Below, one piece after another: positions 38,085 to 47,186 of a stretch of 64,000 bases of DNA. Source of the DNA: JAMXLO01 sp963812075 (lineage in GTDB: Bacteria; Pseudomonadota; Alphaproteobacteria; Acetobacterales; Acetobacteraceae); assembly GCA_963812075.1 (NCBI GenBank), contig CAWETN010000007.1:1-64000 (forward strand), given 5' to 3'. A program made the position numbers and the translations under genes. Every line of letters starts with the position of its first letter. The stretch's first letter is position 1. The notes under the pieces were generated by a model. That model saw only the letters and a list, made by a program, of their open reading frames with translations, was not told where the DNA came from and did not search any database.

Positions 38085-39365
38085 ATGCTGTCACGTGAGG
38101 AAAACGAGCTGATCACCCGTGTCGGCCAGGGCACGCCGATGGGCAATGCGATGCGCCGCTATTGGATTCCCGCCCTGCTGTCGCGCGAGATCGCCGAACC
38201 CGACGGTCCGCCGGCGCGCGTCCGGCTGTTGGGTGAAGAGCTGGTCGCCTTCCGTGACACCGAGGGCCGCATCGGCCTGGTCGAGGAGTTCTGCCCGCAT
38301 CGCCGGGTCTCGCTGTTCTTCGGGCGCAACGAGGAATGCGGCCTGCGCTGCATCTATCACGGCTGGAAGTTCGACGTCTCCGGCGCCTGCGTCGACATGA
38401 TGAACGAGCCCGAGGAATACGACTTCAAGCATAAGGTGCGGGTCACCGCGTATCCGACCTGCGAGCTGGGCGGCATCGTGTGGGCCTATCTTGGCCCCGC
38501 GGAGAAGATGCCGCCGCTGCCGAAATTCGCCTGGACGCAGGCGCCGGAAGCCAACCGGCACGTCACCAAGGTGATCGAGGAGTGCAACTGGCTGCAGGCG
38601 CTGGAAGGCGGCATCGACACCTCGCACGCGCCGATTCTGCACCGGTTGCTGACCGACAGCAGCAAGCGCGGCGGCATCAAGCCGTCCAATCCGTTCGTAC
38701 GCGGCAAGGCGCCGAAGCTGGTGGTGGACATCACCGACTATGGCTACCAGTACGCCGGTATCCGCCCGCTCGACGGCGGCGACGATGTGCACATCCGCAC
38801 CTATCACTTTATCATGCCGTTCCATCAGATCCGGCCATCGAAGTCGGAAAGCGGCCTCGAGCTCGACGCCGGCCATATCTGGGTGCCGACGGATGACGAG
38901 AACTGCATGGTGTACAATTGGAGCTATTGTCCGGACGGTCCGCTGACCGAGGAGGACAAGCTCGAGCGCGGCCTGGGCAACGGGCCTTTGCACGTCGATC
39001 CGATGACGTTCCGCTCCAAGGCGAACCGCGCCAACAACTACCTGCTGGACCGCGAGGTGCAGAAGACCGAGACCTACTCCGGCATCGACGGAATCAACGC
39101 ACAGGACCGCGCGTTGCAGGAGAGCATGGGCCGCGTCGTCGATCGCTCGAGGGAGCACCTCGGCCCCGCCGACAAGGCGATCATCCAGGCGCGCAAGCTG
39201 TTGCGCCAGGCGGTGAAGGCGGTGGAGGCGGGCGGGTCACCGGATGGTATCGGCACCAGCTACTATCCGCTGCGCGCACATGAACAGGTGCTGCGGGCCA
39301 GCGCGGACTGGCGCGCAGAACTGGTGCCGGAGATGCCGCGCGAGGCGATCCTGCAGACGGTGTGA
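38085..39365 (+). CDS. Rieske ring-hydroxylating oxygenase, alpha subunit
   Basis: A 426-residue oxygenase of the phthalate 4,5-dioxygenase/vanillate demethylase-like group. The Rieske cluster ligands are CPHR (Cys and His) and CIYHGWKF (Cys and His). A helical catalytic domain follows with the bridging Asp in CNWLQALEGGIDTSHAPILH and the iron-binding His residues there. The ATG at 38085 follows AAGGAGAACC. No reductase or ferredoxin partner gene lies beside it, so electrons must come from elsewhere. The substrate is probably an aromatic carboxylate. Confidence 0.85.
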   Translation: MLSREENELITRVGQGTPMGNAMRRYWIPALLSREIAEPDGPPARVRLLGEELVAFRDTEGRIGLVEEFCPHRRVSLFFGRNEECGLRCIYHGWKFDVSGACVDMMNEPEEYDFKHKVRVTAYPTCELGGIVWAYLGPAEKMPPLPKFAWTQAPEANRHVTKVIEECNWLQALEGGIDTSHAPILHRLLTDSSKRGGIKPSNPFVRGKAPKLVVDITDYGYQYAGIRPLDGGDDVHIRTYHFIMPFHQIRPSKSESGLELDAGHIWVPTDDENCMVYNWSYCPDGPLTEEDKLERGLGNGPLHVDPMTFRSKANRANNYLLDREVQKTETYSGIDGINAQDRALQESMGRVVDRSREHLGPADKAIIQARKLLRQAVKAVEAGGSPDGIGTSYYPLRAHEQVLRASADWRAELVPEMPREAILQTV

Positions 39366-39384
39366 ATTGCGGCCGGTGGTCGGG

Positions 39385-40581
39385 TCAGATCCGGCCACCG
39401 GCAGACCAGTCATCCAGCCACGCCACGAATTCATCGAATGGCAGCGGCGGGCTGAAGTAGTGGCCCTGCAGACCGTCGATCCCCAGGTCCGTCAGCAGCT
39501 GTGCCGTACTGGCATTGCCGACGCCCTCCGCTACGCATTCCAGGTCCAGGTCACGCGCAAGCTGAATGACCGACCGCACGATCACCAGCGAATCATGCGA
39601 GGTCTCGACCTCGCCGACGAACGACTTGTCGATCTTGATCCCGGAGAACGGCAACTGGCGCAGCGCCGTCAGCGACGAGTGGCCGGTGCCGAAATCGTCG
39701 AGCGACACGGAGAAGCCCTTCAGGCGCAGGCGGGTCAGCACGCCTGCGGTCTCCTGCGGGTCGTGCATCGCCACGCTTTCGGTGATCTCCAGGCCGATGC
39801 AGCTGGGTGGCGCCGAGTAGCGTTCGAGCAGGGTGGCGAGCCGATCGGGGAAATCGATCGAGCGCATGCTGTGGCCCGAGATGTTGATGCGGATCTGCAC
39901 CTGGTGTCCCAGGTCGGCGAGACGCCGGTGTTGCGCGACGCCAGCGTCGGCCACCCACATCGTCAGCCGATCGATGACCTCGTCGTCCTCCTCGGCGGCC
40001 GGCACGAACTGCTCGGGCGACACCAGTCCGAGTACCGGGTCGCGCCATCGGACCAGGGCCTCGGCACGCGCCACCACCCGCTCCTGCGAGGAGATGATTG
40101 GTTGCAGATGCAACTCCATCCGGCTGGCTTCGACCGCCTCGGCGACGTCGTTCGCCGAGATCGACAGAGCGGCGGGCTGCGCATTGGCCGCAGGCGACGC
40201 GGCCGGACCGGTGGGTCGCTCGATGATCTCGAGCACGTCGTGCACCTGCGCCGCGCGCGCCGGCTTCTCGATCACCGCGACGATCGACAGTCCCAGCGTG
40301 TTGCCGATCTGCTGCGCCGAGGCGAGCACCCGTGCGTCGAAGCCGCTGATCAGCACGATCGCACCACGGTAGCCGACACCGTGCAGGAAGCGCAGCTGCT
40401 CGATGCCGTCGCTGGCGTGGAGCTGCAGGTCGAGGATGATCGCCGTCGGCGGTGCCGCCTTGATCAGCGCCTGGAACTCACCCTCGCGAGTGACCGCCTG
40501 GGCATGCCAGCCGCGGTTCCTGGCCACCGTTGCCATGAACGTCCCGATGGATTCGTCATCGTCCAGAACGACAAGGCGCAT
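39385..40581 (-). CDS. Response regulator with EAL (c-di-GMP phosphodiesterase) domain
   Basis: A 398-residue REC-EAL protein. The receiver has acidic residues in VVLDDDESIG and a phosphoacceptor Asp in IILDLQLHASDG. The EAL domain keeps the key residues: Glu in ARAEALVRWRDP, Asn in RINISGHS, Glu in GLEITES, the Asp pair in SLDDFGTGHSSL, Lys in IKIDKSFV, and Glu in CVAEGVGN. It is likely to cleave cyclic di-GMP when phosphorylated. No cognate kinase gene is adjacent. Confidence 0.88.
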   Translation of the reverse strand: MRLVVLDDDESIGTFMATVARNRGWHAQAVTREGEFQALIKAAPPTAIILDLQLHASDGIEQLRFLHGVGYRGAIVLISGFDARVLASAQQIGNTLGLSIVAVIEKPARAAQVHDVLEIIERPTGPAASPAANAQPAALSISANDVAEAVEASRMELHLQPIISSQERVVARAEALVRWRDPVLGLVSPEQFVPAAEEDDEVIDRLTMWVADAGVAQHRRLADLGHQVQIRINISGHSMRSIDFPDRLATLLERYSAPPSCIGLEITESVAMHDPQETAGVLTRLRLKGFSVSLDDFGTGHSSLTALRQLPFSGIKIDKSFVGEVETSHDSLVIVRSVIQLARDLDLECVAEGVGNASTAQLLTDLGIDGLQGHYFSPPLPFDEFVAWLDDWSAGGRI

Positions 40582-40669
40582 ATGGCGATTTCAGTACAAC
40601 TTGGCGGCAGGTCACCATAGGGTTGGAAGCACGCCAACGCAAACAGGAGCGGCAATTTTTGTGGCCGGT

Positions 40670-41533
40670 CTACGGAATTTGCGACAATAACGCGTCGCGA
40701 AACGCCTGCAGGTCGATCGCCTCGCGCGCGACCACCTCGACGCCGGCAGCGGTCAACAGACGGAGACATTCGACGTCCTCGGCGATCGCAAGCGAGCGCT
40801 GAACCGTGGTGCTTGCCGCTGCAGCCTCGGTCAAGGCGCGGCGCTGTTCATCCGGTAACGCGTCGAAACATGTGCGGTTGACGAGCAGCGGCGCGAGACC
40901 CTGCAAGTGTCCGGTGAGGCTGACATGCCGGTGGTGCGCGTGAAGGTTGAAGTTCACCAGGTTGGTCAGCGGGTTCTCCTGGGCATCGACGGTCCGCTCC
41001 GCAACCGCCCGCGGCAGGTCGGCGACGTCGATGAATTGCGGATGGAAACCGAGCCGGCGGAACGCTGCCTGATGCTGCGCGTTGTCCAGCGTGCGAAGCC
41101 TGAGCCCGATGCAATCCGCCGGGGTACGGATCGGCCTCTCCGCATTGCTGATGTGGCGTATCCCGTTGTCCCACCAACTCAGCACATGATAGCCGGTCGC
41201 CGCCGCGACGCTGGCGGCAAGCGACGCGCCGACATCACCATCCAGGTCAGCGAATACCTGCTCGCGCGATCCTGCCTGGAAGGGCCGGTCGAATGCGCCG
41301 AGTTCCGGCACCCTTGCGGCAAGATAGCTCGCGGCAAAGTAGCAACCGTCGAGTTCGCCGGTCTCAACCATGGCCAGCAGGTCGGTCGCCTTGCGGCTCT
41401 GCGCGACCACGTTGTCGGTCACGCTGATGGCCAGCCCGTCTCCGGCGCGCGCCACGCCTGCGCGCAGGGCGTGCAGTGCTCGCGTGTGTACCGAGCGCGC
41501 CGGTTGGTAGCCCGCGAAGTGGAGCGCGATCAT
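40670..41533 (-). CDS. DctP-like TRAP substrate-binding protein without signal peptide
   Basis: A 287-residue protein with DctP-family sequence: GELDGCYFAASYLAARVPE, WWDNGIRHISNAERPIRT, GLRLRTLDNAQHQAAFRRLG and TVDAQENPLTNLVN. The conserved Arg-type ligand region is present. TRAP binding proteins normally carry a secretion signal and sit beside dctQ/dctM. Here the first residues (MIALHFAGYQPARSVHT) go straight into the fold, and no membrane-subunit gene is nearby. Either the start is mis-set by an indel, or this is an orphan that stays in the cytoplasm. It is divergent from the S49 protease. Confidence 0.7.
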   Translation of the reverse strand: MIALHFAGYQPARSVHTRALHALRAGVARAGDGLAISVTDNVVAQSRKATDLLAMVETGELDGCYFAASYLAARVPELGAFDRPFQAGSREQVFADLDGDVGASLAASVAAATGYHVLSWWDNGIRHISNAERPIRTPADCIGLRLRTLDNAQHQAAFRRLGFHPQFIDVADLPRAVAERTVDAQENPLTNLVNFNLHAHHRHVSLTGHLQGLAPLLVNRTCFDALPDEQRRALTEAAAASTTVQRSLAIAEDVECLRLLTAAGVEVVAREAIDLQAFRDALLSQIP

Positions 41534-41592
41534 GAGTTGTGTATGGCGCAAACACCGCCATCTTGCCATGGTCCACAAGGATCGGAGGATGT

Positions 41593-42390
41593 ATGGCGTT
41601 TCGTCTGCTGCCCTGGCGCCGGCCGCGCATCAACGTGATCGAGATGCACGGGCTCATCGCGCCGCGGCCGGGCGCGGTGAGCATGGGAACAATGGCGCCA
41701 TTGATCGAGCGTGCCTTCCGCTCCGCCCGCGGCCGACCCGTGATCCTCGATATCGAAAGTCCTGGCGGATCGCCGGTGCAGTCCGATCTGATCGCCACCC
41801 TGGTCCGCCGCCGTGCCGACGAAAACGAGGTGCGTGTGCATGCGGTGATCCGCGAGGTGGGCGCGTCAGGCGGCTACTGGCTTGCCTGCGCGGCCGACGA
41901 AATCCACGCCAATGCGATGAGCATCGTCGGCTCGATCGGCGTGCGCGGCGGTGGGTTCGGGTTTCCCGACCTGCTGGCGCGGTTCGGCATCGAGCGGCGG
42001 CTGTACACCGCCGGCGCCCACAAGGCGCGGCTCGATCCGTTCAGCCCGGAGAAGCCAGAGGACGTCGCCTTCGTGCAGGACCTGCTCGACGCATTGCACG
42101 AACGCTTCAAGGCGTGGGTGCACCAGCGGCGGGGTGCACGGCTGAAGGGCGACGAGGCGGCGCTGTTCGATGGCAGCTTCATGCTGGGCGAGCGCGCCAA
42201 AGCTGCAGGGCTGGTCGATAGCCTCGGCGACATCGACGGCCTTGTTCGTTCGCTTGGCGGACCCAAGGCGAAGGCACGGGTCTTTCGCCCCCGACGGCGC
42301 GGGCTGCTCGCGCGCCTGCCGCGCGTCATGCTGGACGCGCTCCTCGATGCGATCGAAGAACGTGGCTGGCGGTCAGGGCTGGGTCGATAG
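41593..42390 (+). CDS. S49 (SppA/SohB-like) serine peptidase
   Basis: A 265-residue short form of the signal-peptide-peptidase A family, which uses a Ser-Lys dyad. The catalytic Ser is in REVGASGGYWLACAAD and the likely Lys in GAHKARLDPFSPEKP. The start is the ATG at 41593 after CGGAGG. No N-terminal membrane anchor is evident. The protein keeps IVGSIGVRGG and the FKAWVHQRRG segment typical of S49. It may degrade membrane-released peptides; the exact target is unknown. Confidence 0.85.
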   Translation: MAFRLLPWRRPRINVIEMHGLIAPRPGAVSMGTMAPLIERAFRSARGRPVILDIESPGGSPVQSDLIATLVRRRADENEVRVHAVIREVGASGGYWLACAADEIHANAMSIVGSIGVRGGGFGFPDLLARFGIERRLYTAGAHKARLDPFSPEKPEDVAFVQDLLDALHERFKAWVHQRRGARLKGDEAALFDGSFMLGERAKAAGLVDSLGDIDGLVRSLGGPKAKARVFRPRRRGLLARLPRVMLDALLDAIEERGWRSGLGR

Positions 42391-42393
42391 ACC

Positions 42394-42807
42394 CTACCTG
42401 AACTTTCTCAGTTCGAGCTTGTAGGTGCAGGCGTTCCCCACCTTTGTCTCGGCAAGAATGGCACCGTTGGCGATCTTGCCTTCGATGGTCTGAACCTGCA
42501 TCTGGGCGCTGCGGCTGCCGCCCGCATAGTTGTTCTGGCCAGAGCCGCTGAAGGACCCATCGGCAGCTACGGTCGCCGTGATCGTGGCTCGCCCCATATG
42601 GTTGTACTCGAGCTTGTTGTCCGTCACGGTCATCTGGACCGGCGCGCTCTTGGCGCAGTTCATCGCGTTCATCCCGCCGGCGGTCAACGTGCCGTGGTAT
42701 GCTCCGTCATACATGCCAGCGGCAGTTGCGACATTCGGGCCGCCAAGCGCCAGTGCCGCCAGGATCGCAAGAGTGCTGCCGGCGCCCCGGAGAGCAGTTC
42801 TTCTCAT
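42394..42807 (-). CDS. Small secreted beta-rich hypothetical protein
   Basis: A 137-residue protein with a signal peptide (STLAILAALALGGPNVATAAG). The mature part is built of short alternating strands: MYDGAYHGTLTAGG, PVQMTVTDNKLEYNHMG, SGSGQNNYAGGSRSAQMQV and ACTYKLELRKFR. Two Cys may pair. Similar YDGAYxG-type periplasmic proteins are common in alphaproteobacteria, with no known role. Convergent with the S49 gene. The intergenic stretch after its start (42808-42985) is AT-richer and probably holds its promoter. Confidence 0.65.
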   Translation of the reverse strand: MRRTALRGAGSTLAILAALALGGPNVATAAGMYDGAYHGTLTAGGMNAMNCAKSAPVQMTVTDNKLEYNHMGRATITATVAADGSFSGSGQNNYAGGSRSAQMQVQTIEGKIANGAILAETKVGNACTYKLELRKFR

Positions 42808-42985
42808 TCACCACCTCTGGAATACATGCCAATCATGTCGAAGATGCTATATTTTTAGATGATGACGCCGAGGGCTGCAAGCAAAAATCAAATCGTTGGC
42901 AAATGCGCCACCCGTCGCCATGGCCGGGCCGGGCCGGCCATGGCGAGAGGAGCCGTCCTCGGCGCGCTCTCGTGTCCCTATGGTA

Positions 42986-43732
42986 TCAGCCCCGTCCGAT
43001 GAACGGCATCTTCGTCGCCATGATGGTGACGAACTGCACGTTCGACTCCAGCGGCAGGTTGGACATGAACAGGACCTGCTGCCCGACGTGGTTCACGTCC
43101 ATGCGCGGCTCGACCGCCATCTGGCCGTAAGGCTGCATCTGCCCGTTGGTGCTGCGCGCCGTCATCGGCGTCGCCGCATTGCCAATGTCGATCTGGCAGG
43201 AGCAGATGTCGTACGGCCGACCGTCGAGTGCGATCGACTTGGTGAGCCCGGTCACCGCGTGCTTGGTCGAGGTGTAGGCGCAGGATCCCACCCGCGGCAC
43301 GTGCGCCGAGATCGAACCGTTGTTGATGATCCGCCCGCCCTGCGGCGACTGGTCACGCATCATGCGAAACGCGGCATTCGAGCACAGGAACATCGCGTTC
43401 AGGTTCACCTGTACGACGCGGGTCCACATCTCGTAGGTGAAGTCGCCGAAATTGGTGGTGGGCGTGCCGCCGCCGGCGTTGTTGAACAGCATGTCGATGC
43501 GGCCGAAGTTCGACCTGATCTGCGCGAACAGGGCGTCCACCTGCGCCGGGTCGGTCACGTCGGTCGGCACCACCAGCGCGCGTCCGGCGGTCTTCAGGCC
43601 GGCGGTCTCCTCCAGCATTTCCTTGCGCCGTCCGGCGAGCGCCACCGACCATCCGTCGTTCATCAGCGCCAGCGCCGATGCGCGCCCGATGCCGCTGCCT
43701 GCGCCGGTGATGACGGCGAAACGGTCTGCCAT
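42986..43732 (-). CDS. Short-chain dehydrogenase/reductase
   Basis: A 248-residue SDR with TGAGSGIG at residues 9-16, FNNAGGG, and the catalytic Tyr-Lys in CAYTSTKHAVTGL. The ATG at 43732 is chosen over longer frames that add no conserved sequence. The substrate is unknown. It is divergent from two Gfo/Idh/MocA dehydrogenase genes about 100 bases away and may belong to the same sugar or cyclitol pathway. Confidence 0.82.
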   Translation of the reverse strand: MADRFAVITGAGSGIGRASALALMNDGWSVALAGRRKEMLEETAGLKTAGRALVVPTDVTDPAQVDALFAQIRSNFGRIDMLFNNAGGGTPTTNFGDFTYEMWTRVVQVNLNAMFLCSNAAFRMMRDQSPQGGRIINNGSISAHVPRVGSCAYTSTKHAVTGLTKSIALDGRPYDICSCQIDIGNAATPMTARSTNGQMQPYGQMAVEPRMDVNHVGQQVLFMSNLPLESNVQFVTIMATKMPFIGRG

Positions 43733-43833
43733 GGTGTCTTCTCCCCCTCGATTGCTGGCTGTCGGCATTGTGGACTGCGGTTGCGGGGCGGGGAAGATGG
43801 TGCGAGCGTTCGCCCACTTCGGGAGGGATGCCC

Positions 43834-44844
43834 ATGCCGCGCTTCGCCGCGATCGGACTGGATCACCGGCACATCTACGACCTGACGCAGGATCTGCTGG
43901 ACGAAGGCGCCGAGTGCGTCGGCTACAATCCCGACACGAGCGATCCGCGCGTGCTCGCCGGCTTCCGCAAGCGCTTCCCGCAAGTGCCGCAGGCGGAGAC
44001 GATGCGGCTGCTGGAGGATCCGGCGATCGACTTTGTGGTGATCGCCGCGCGTCCCTGCGACCGCGCCGACCTGGCGATCGCGGCGATGCAGCGCGGCAAG
44101 GACGTGATGGTGGACAAGCCCGGCGTCACAACCTTCGACCAGCTCATCGCGGTCGAGCGTGCGGTTCGGGAGACCGGGCGCATCTGGTCGATCAGCCTCG
44201 GCCGGCTTGCCTCCCCCGCGGTGCAGGAGGCGTTGCGCATCGTGCGCTCCGGCGAACTCGGACGGCTGGTGCACACCACCTCGCTCGGCCCGCACCGGCT
44301 GAACCGTGCGCTGCGGCCGTCCTGGTTCTTCGACACGCCGGCCTATGGCGGCATCATCAACGACATCGGCGTGCACTCGATCGACCAGTTCCTCGCCCTC
44401 GCCGAAGCCGACGACGCGGAGATCGTGTCGTGCACTGTCGGTGCGTTCGGCACCGAGCCGCCCGGCTTCGAGGATTTTGCGGAGCTCGTGCTCGCCACAC
44501 CGTCGGTGCGCGGCTACATCCGGCTCGACTGGTTCACGCCTGATGGGTTGCCGACCTGGGGCGATGGGCGGTTCTTCGTCGTCGGCACCGAGGGCACGCT
44601 GGAGTTGCGCAAGAACCTCGACATCGAGGGCCGCGAGGGCACCGACCATATGTTCGTCGCCAACCGCACCGCCACGCGCTACGTCGATTGCAGCGGGCTG
44701 CCGGTGACTTACTACCGGAACTTCCTCGCCGACATCGCGCAGCGCAGCGAGACGGCGATGCCGCAGCGACAGACCTTCGCCGTCTGCCGCCTGGCGCTGC
44801 AGGCCCAGGCGCAGGCCACGCGCTACGCGGCGCAACGCCGGTGA
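43834..44844 (+). CDS. Gfo/Idh/MocA family oxidoreductase
   Basis: A 336-residue NAD(P)-dependent oxidoreductase. The N-terminal Rossmann part has FAAIGLDHRHIYDLTQ and the conserved lysine motif VDKPGVTTFDQL (EKP variant). The C-terminal domain has GGIINDIGVHSIDQFLAL with the catalytic-type His and Asp. The ATG at 43834 gives good spacing to GGGAGGG; an in-frame ATG lies six bases upstream. The stop overlaps the next gene (GTGA). Substrate probably a sugar, uronate or inositol. Confidence 0.85.
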   Translation: MPRFAAIGLDHRHIYDLTQDLLDEGAECVGYNPDTSDPRVLAGFRKRFPQVPQAETMRLLEDPAIDFVVIAARPCDRADLAIAAMQRGKDVMVDKPGVTTFDQLIAVERAVRETGRIWSISLGRLASPAVQEALRIVRSGELGRLVHTTSLGPHRLNRALRPSWFFDTPAYGGIINDIGVHSIDQFLALAEADDAEIVSCTVGAFGTEPPGFEDFAELVLATPSVRGYIRLDWFTPDGLPTWGDGRFFVVGTEGTLELRKNLDIEGREGTDHMFVANRTATRYVDCSGLPVTYYRNFLADIAQRSETAMPQRQTFAVCRLALQAQAQATRYAAQRR

Positions 44845-45836
44845 TCGGCGTTTCGGTCATCGGTCTGGGCAACGCGCTGCAGCCGCATGCGCGGAGCCTG
44901 GTCGATCTCGCCGATCGCGCGCGCGTGGTGTGGGCCGTGGCGAGCAGCGAAGCGCGGCTGCAGGGCGTTGCCGACCGCTACGGCTTTCCCACCACCACCG
45001 ACGTCGCGCGCGCCATCGAAGACCCTGCCGTCGATGCGGTAATCGTGCTGACGCCGGCCAACGCGCATCTGCCGATTGCCGAGGCGGCGTTCGCCGCCGG
45101 CAAGCACGTGCTGTGCGAGAAGCCGCTGGAAGTCTCGATCGAACGCGGCGAGCGGCTGATCGCCGCGGGCCGTCGCGCCGAACGGCGTCTCGGCATCTGC
45201 CTGCAGCATCGCTTCCGTCCGGGCAGCCAGCGACTGCACGAAGTTCTGCGGTCCGGCACACTCGGCGACATTCAGGCGGCGACGCTGATGGTACCGTGGT
45301 GGCGGCCGCAGTCCTACTACGACGATCCCGGCCGTGGTGTGCTGGCGCGCGACGGCGGCGGCGTGCTGATCACCCAGGCGATCCATTCGCTCGACCTGTT
45401 CCGCTGGCTGCTTGGCATCGAGCGAGTCGAGGCGGCGCAGGTGCGCACCACGGCGCTCCATCGGATGGAGACCGAGGACTACGCCGCGGCGCTGCTGAGG
45501 CTGGGGAACGGCGCGCCGGGCACCATAATCGGGACCGTCTCGGCGTATCCCGGCAGCCCGGAGTGGCTGCACATCATCGGCAGCCGCGGCACGGCGAGGA
45601 TGGACGGCGGCAACCTGCGCCTGGCGTTCCTCGACGGGCGGGAGGATGTGTTCACCGACAGCGCCGGCACCGGCAGCGGCGCCAGCGTGATGGCGTTCTC
45701 GCACGACGCGCATCGCGCGGTGCTGAGCGATTTCCTCGACGCGATCGAGCAGCGGCGCGACCCGGCGATCCCGGGCGAGGAGGCGCTGGCCACCCAGCGC
45801 GTGATCGATGCAATCCTGGAGAAGGGGAGAGGCTAG
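44841..45836 (+). CDS. Gfo/Idh/MocA family oxidoreductase (second copy)
   Basis: A 331-residue paralogue-like enzyme starting with GTG at 44841, overlapping the previous stop. Motifs are ISVIGLGNALQPHAR-like (GVSVIGLGNALQPHARSL), HVLCEKPLEVSIERG with the canonical EKP lysine, and DGGGVLITQAIHSLDLFRWL. Two tandem, coupled dehydrogenases of this family often act in succession on one sugar. The stop abuts the CinA-like gene. Confidence 0.85.
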   Translation: MIGVSVIGLGNALQPHARSLVDLADRARVVWAVASSEARLQGVADRYGFPTTTDVARAIEDPAVDAVIVLTPANAHLPIAEAAFAAGKHVLCEKPLEVSIERGERLIAAGRRAERRLGICLQHRFRPGSQRLHEVLRSGTLGDIQAATLMVPWWRPQSYYDDPGRGVLARDGGGVLITQAIHSLDLFRWLLGIERVEAAQVRTTALHRMETEDYAAALLRLGNGAPGTIIGTVSAYPGSPEWLHIIGSRGTARMDGGNLRLAFLDGREDVFTDSAGTGSGASVMAFSHDAHRAVLSDFLDAIEQRRDPAIPGEEALATQRVIDAILEKGRG

Positions 45837-46319
45837 ATGCAGGACCTGCTGCCATTGGCGGAGAAGCTGGGCGCGCGGCTGAAGGAGCGCGGCGACACCA
45901 TCGCGATTGCGGAGTCCTCGACCGGCGGACTGATCTCCGCGGCGCTGCTGTCGGTGGGCGGTGCGTCGGCGTATTTCCGCGGCGGCAGCGTGATCTACAC
46001 GCACTATGCGCGGTCGGGCTTCCTCGACATTCCCAACCCGCTGCCGAACGGCATGCGCGCCTCGTCCGAGCCGTATGCCGCGCTGCTGGCGACGACGGTG
46101 CGTAGCCGTCTCGGTTCGACCTGGGGCCTGAGCGAGACGGGTGCTACCGGCCCGACCGGCAACCGCTATGGCGACGCCGCCGGACACACCTGTATCGGGC
46201 TCGAAGGGCCGGGCTATTCGCGCGCCATCACGCTGGAGACCGGCAGCGCCGATCGCGTCGCCAACATGCGCGCCTTCGCGCAGCGGGCGCTGGCTCTGCT
46301 GGCCGAGGCGCTGGGGTAG
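45837..46319 (+). CDS. pncC: CinA C-terminal (nicotinamide-nucleotide amidohydrolase) family protein
   Basis: A 160-residue stand-alone PncC/CinA-C domain. It shows TIAIAESSTGGLISAALLSV, the SVIYTHYARSGFLDI region, and GLSETGATGPTGNRYGD with the conserved catalytic Ser-type signature. The canonical enzyme deamidates NMN to nicotinate mononucleotide. Sequence details, such as a Tyr/His-rich loop replacing the usual stretch, leave room for another amide substrate. The ATG directly follows the stop of the second Gfo/Idh/MocA gene, so a shared pathway is possible. Confidence 0.75.
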   Translation: MQDLLPLAEKLGARLKERGDTIAIAESSTGGLISAALLSVGGASAYFRGGSVIYTHYARSGFLDIPNPLPNGMRASSEPYAALLATTVRSRLGSTWGLSETGATGPTGNRYGDAAGHTCIGLEGPGYSRAITLETGSADRVANMRAFAQRALALLAEALG

Positions 46320-46328
46320 CCCCGCCGC

Positions 46329-47111
46329 TCAGCGCGCCGCGACGTGCGGCCGGTCGCCCAGCAGTCCGGCCAGCGTCGGCTCGATCGCCGCAGCCATCAG
46401 CGCCTGGCCTTCCGGCGTGGGATGCAGCGGCGGCTCCGGCGGCGTCAGCTTCGGGTCGAAGAACAGGCCGGCGTTGAGCCGGCCGTCGCGCATGAACACA
46501 TGGCCGATATCGAGATAGGTTACCTCGCCGCCGTTGCGGTAGCGCGCCGCGAGCGCGTTGTTGATCGTGGCAGTGCTCTCGGTGACCCAGGTGCTGCGGT
46601 CCGACGGGAGCACGCCCAGCAGCAGCAGTTTGGTCTGCGGCAGGCGATGTCGCAGTTGCTGCACGATGGCGTCGATGCCGGCCACCGTGTCCTCGGCCGA
46701 CCAGTGCAGCCGGCCGAGATTGTTGGCGCCGATCAGGACGACGGCGACCTTGGGCGCGATGCCCGCGACCTCGCCATTCTCGATCCGCCACAGCAGGTGT
46801 GCGGTCGCGTCGCCGGTGAAGCCGAGATTGACCGCATTGCGGTCGCCGTAGAAGCGTTGCCAGACCGGCACGAAATCGCGCCATTCCTGCGGGCCGCTCC
46901 GCTCGTAGTCCTGGGTGATCGAATCGCCCAGGAAGATCAGATCGACGCGCCGGCTGCGCAGTTCCTCCAATTTCGCCGCGTGCCGCTGGCGCCACCATGC
47001 GAGGTCCATGCGTGAGATCGGCGTGGCGGCGAGCACAGCGTGCGGCTGCGACGGAGCCGCGCCGCTCAACAGCAGAGCCGCGGCCAGAGCGAGGTACTGC
47101 AAACAGCGCAT
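46329..47111 (-). CDS. Secreted SGNH/GDSL hydrolase
   Basis: A 260-residue esterase-like protein with a signal peptide (YLALAAALLLSGAAPS). Block I is VDLIFLGDSITQDYE with the nucleophilic Ser. The GFTGDATAHLLWRIENGE, VVLIGANNLGR and LHPTPEGQALM blocks supply Gly, Asn and the Asp-x-x-His-like end (here His in LHPTPEG). It resembles the platelet-activating-factor acetylhydrolase-like GDSL proteins that deacetylate sugars. Convergent with the CinA-like gene. Confidence 0.8.
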   Translation of the reverse strand: MRCLQYLALAAALLLSGAAPSQPHAVLAATPISRMDLAWWRQRHAAKLEELRSRRVDLIFLGDSITQDYERSGPQEWRDFVPVWQRFYGDRNAVNLGFTGDATAHLLWRIENGEVAGIAPKVAVVLIGANNLGRLHWSAEDTVAGIDAIVQQLRHRLPQTKLLLLGVLPSDRSTWVTESTATINNALAARYRNGGEVTYLDIGHVFMRDGRLNAGLFFDPKLTPPEPPLHPTPEGQALMAAAIEPTLAGLLGDRPHVAAR

Positions 47112-47186
47112 GTCGGGCGAATCCGTCAGGTGATCCGGGCGGTCGCTCTATAGCCGAACGGCCTGGGCGATGGGTATACGGACCGC

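Noticed and set aside
42808..42985. Possible gene in the AT-richer stretch before the secreted beta-rich protein
   Set aside because: No start with ribosome-binding site and no protein-like frame; it is more likely a promoter region.
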